DNA from: an uncultured Rhodospirillales bacterium
GTDB taxonomy: Bacteria; Pseudomonadota; Alphaproteobacteria; Acetobacterales; Acetobacteraceae
DNA: 8,329 nucleotides
Direction of reading: 5' to 3'
Assembly (NCBI GenBank): GCA_903904805.1
Contig: CAIVDX010000031.1
Span: 1-8,329, forward strand
Below are positions 7,020 through 8,329 of the stretch, one piece after another (position 1 is the stretch's first letter; the number at the start of each line of letters is the position of its first letter). The notes beneath the pieces were generated by a model, which was not told the origin of the DNA, did not search any database, and saw only the letters and a program-made list of their open reading frames with translations. A program made the translations under genes and the position numbers.

Positions 7020-8329
7020 CAATTTTCTCCTGCCAGGCTGTAGCTGCCATCGCTGTTGCGCGACAGGCGTCCGGCCGCCTCCAGCGCATCGAAGCCTCGC
7101 AGGATCGCGCGGCCATCCTTGGTGCCGCAGCGTTCCATCAGGGTGGCGAAGCTCGCCGGCCCCTGCCCCAGAGCCTGTTCCAGCGACACTGGCGCGTCGG
7201 AGAGTTGCAAGGTGGGGGCGTGGGGAATGCGATATTCGAACTGGTCGCGTTTGCCGAAGGGCAGCGTGCAATCGAAGCCCGCCTTGGCACCGACGCGGCT
7301 GCCGACCAGCGAGGGATCCAACGGCACGGCGCGGAAGCCGGCGGCGGCGACGAAATCGCGATCCGCCTGAAAGCGCGTGGCGAACGCCCAATCCATGGCC
7401 TCGTCGTCAAACACATCGATATCGTCATCGACGATGAAGGCGTGCTTTACGTCGCCGATCGAGCAGAACACGGCGGCAATCGCGTTGCGTGCCTCGCCGG
7501 GATAGCGCTGGCGGAGCGAGACGCGGACATTGTACATCCCGCCCGAGGAGGCAGTGGCGCACACCGCGACCGGCTCGCGCACGGCCAGGCGCAGAACATC
7601 CCAGATCGCCGCTTCGGTTTTCGCGGCCCCCAGATGCGCGGTGTCGGTGGTGCCGATGCGCGCGCCGCCGATCGTCACGGTTTGGAACAGGGCGTCGGCA
7701 CGTTTGGTGATCGCCGTGAGGTGGAACACCGGGTTGCGCTTGACCACACCGTAATAGCCGAGGAACTCACCATAGGGACCTTCGGTCTCTGACAGGCCGT
7801 TGACATCGAGATAGCCTTCCAGCACCATCTCGGCATCAGCCGGCACGAACAGATCCTGGCTGACGCATTTCACCACCGGCACCGGCGCGCCGCGCACTGC
7901 GCCGATCACTGAGAGTTCGTCCATCGGCAGGGTAACGGCCACCGCGGCGATGAAGTCGCTGGGATGGCTGCCCACGGTGAAGGCCACCGGTAGAATGTTG
8001 CGATCATTGATCGATGACTGGTAGATCGCGCGCAGATCGGACGGCGCGTTCAGGTCGATCCCGGCGGTGCGCGCGCCGCGCAGCATCAGGCGGCGGCAGC
8101 CGATATTGGTCCAGCCGGAGCGGGCGTCGCGGGCGAAATCGATACTGGCCGAAATATAGGGCGCGCCGTCATGGCCATGTTGCAGATGCACCGGCAGGGC
8201 GGTGAGGTCGGCCTCCTCACCCAGCAGCACCACCTGCTGCACCGGCGCGGCTTCGCGCGGCACCTCGACCGGGGCATGCGGGTGGGCGAGGCGGGCGCGC
8301 AGCAGGGCGGGAAAGTCGCGCGTGGGGAC
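7019..8329 (-). CDS. UbiD-family (prenylated-FMN) decarboxylase, 5'-partial
   Basis: The visible 436 residues belong to the UbiD family, cytoplasmic enzymes that reversibly decarboxylate aromatic or alpha,beta-unsaturated acids using prenylated FMN made by a UbiX partner (not in this window). The frame is open to the right edge. Residues before the first possible GTG (8263) still match the family (HPHAPVEVPREAAPVQQVVLLG), so the start is outside and perhaps 40-70 residues are missing. Numbering from the GTG codon at 8263, key residues by recalled comparison with Aspergillus Fdc1 are N53 (metal), R58 (catalytic Arg), D76 where Fdc1 has metal-binding His, E116 (probable metal Glu), and E161 and E166 in EGPYGEF (catalytic Glu pair). 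GGARIGTTDTAHLG and YPGEARNAI are also typical of the family. A C-terminal segment (about 369-410) resembles a winged helix. The gene overlaps the binding-protein start by one base (TGATG), so the enzyme is co-transcribed with the importer. The substrate is unknown; ubiquinone synthesis (true UbiD) is unlikely in this context. Confidence 0.9.
   Translation of the reverse strand, partial: VPTRDFPALLRARLAHPHAPVEVPREAAPVQQVVLLGEEADLTALPVHLQHGHDGAPYISASIDFARDARSGWTNIGCRRLMLRGARTAGIDLNAPSDLRAIYQSSINDRNILPVAFTVGSHPSDFIAAVAVTLPMDELSVIGAVRGAPVPVVKCVSQDLFVPADAEMVLEGYLDVNGLSETEGPYGEFLGYYGVVKRNPVFHLTAITKRADALFQTVTIGGARIGTTDTAHLGAAKTEAAIWDVLRLAVREPVAVCATASSGGMYNVRVSLRQRYPGEARNAIAAVFCSIGDVKHAFIVDDDIDVFDDEAMDWAFATRFQADRDFVAAAGFRAVPLDPSLVGSRVGAKAGFDCTLPFGKRDQFEYRIPHAPTLQLSDAPVSLEQALGQGPASFATLMERCGTKDGRAILRGFDALEAAGRLSRNSDGSYSLAGEN
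7027..7031 (-). promoter_or_regulatory. Ribosome binding site of the binding-protein gene
   Basis: AGGAG on the minus strand is followed by seven bases (AAAATTG) and the ATG at 7019. It lies inside the last codons of the decarboxylase gene. It fixes the start at 7019 and excludes the longer in-frame reading that would begin inside the upstream gene and put the signal peptide in mid-protein. Confidence 0.75.

Noticed and set aside
5598..7043. Long open frame (about 480 codons) on the plus strand opposite the binding-protein and livH genes
   Set aside because: Its translation is rich in Arg, His, Gln and Gly with no recognisable domain, as expected for the antisense of GC-rich coding DNA. The minus-strand genes have clear family motifs, a signal peptide and ribosome sites.
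7020..7391. In-frame upstream extension of the binding protein (about 124 extra residues)
   Set aside because: It would lie inside the decarboxylase gene in another frame and put the signal peptide in mid-protein. The AGGAG site and ATG at 7019 explain the start.
7004..7792. Plus-strand open frame of about 260 codons opposite the decarboxylase
   Set aside because: The minus strand here encodes conserved UbiD motifs; the plus-strand translation shows no domain and has low-complexity composition.
7019..8329. Calling the decarboxylase the ubiquinone-pathway UbiD
   Set aside because: It sits in an importer operon, carries an atypical tail and metal-site residue, and no ubiquinone genes are nearby. 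Only family membership is supported.

Overview
The window is GC-rich, densely coded bacterial DNA. Gene style, base composition and gene families point to an alphaproteobacterium, perhaps Acetobacteraceae or another Rhodospirillales relative. That placement is an inference from overall impression, because the window has no rRNA or other phylogenetic marker.

Layout. The plus strand from the left edge to 2653 carries the C-terminal ~883 residues of a SNF2-type helicase/ATPase whose start lies outside the window. The rest (2654 to the right edge) is one minus-strand gene string, read right to left: a UbiD-family prenyl-FMN-type decarboxylase (5' end outside the window), a periplasmic solute-binding protein, a LivH-type permease, a fused LivM-LivG permease/ATPase, and a LivF-type ATPase. 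The five minus-strand genes are tightly packed. The decarboxylase stop overlaps the binding-protein start by one base (TGATG), and livH/livM-livG and livM-livG/livF each overlap by four bases (ATGA). The only gap is a ~54-base AT-rich spacer between the binding protein and livH. The helicase and livF converge with no base between their stop codons.

How the genes fit together. The last four genes make a complete HAAT (branched-chain amino acid type) ABC importer: one binding protein, two membrane domains and two ATPase domains. The co-transcribed UbiD-family enzyme suggests that the importer brings in a carboxylic acid, possibly an aromatic or unsaturated one, which the enzyme then decarboxylates (or that it handles a related metabolite), rather than leucine, isoleucine or valine. 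This coupling is the most interesting feature of the window. The decarboxylase also appears to have Asp where the characterised fungal enzyme Fdc1 has a metal-binding His, and a C-terminal tail that reads like a small winged helix.

No RNA gene, mobile element, CRISPR array or convincing intrinsic terminator was seen. The operon promoter must lie to the right of the window and the helicase promoter to the left.
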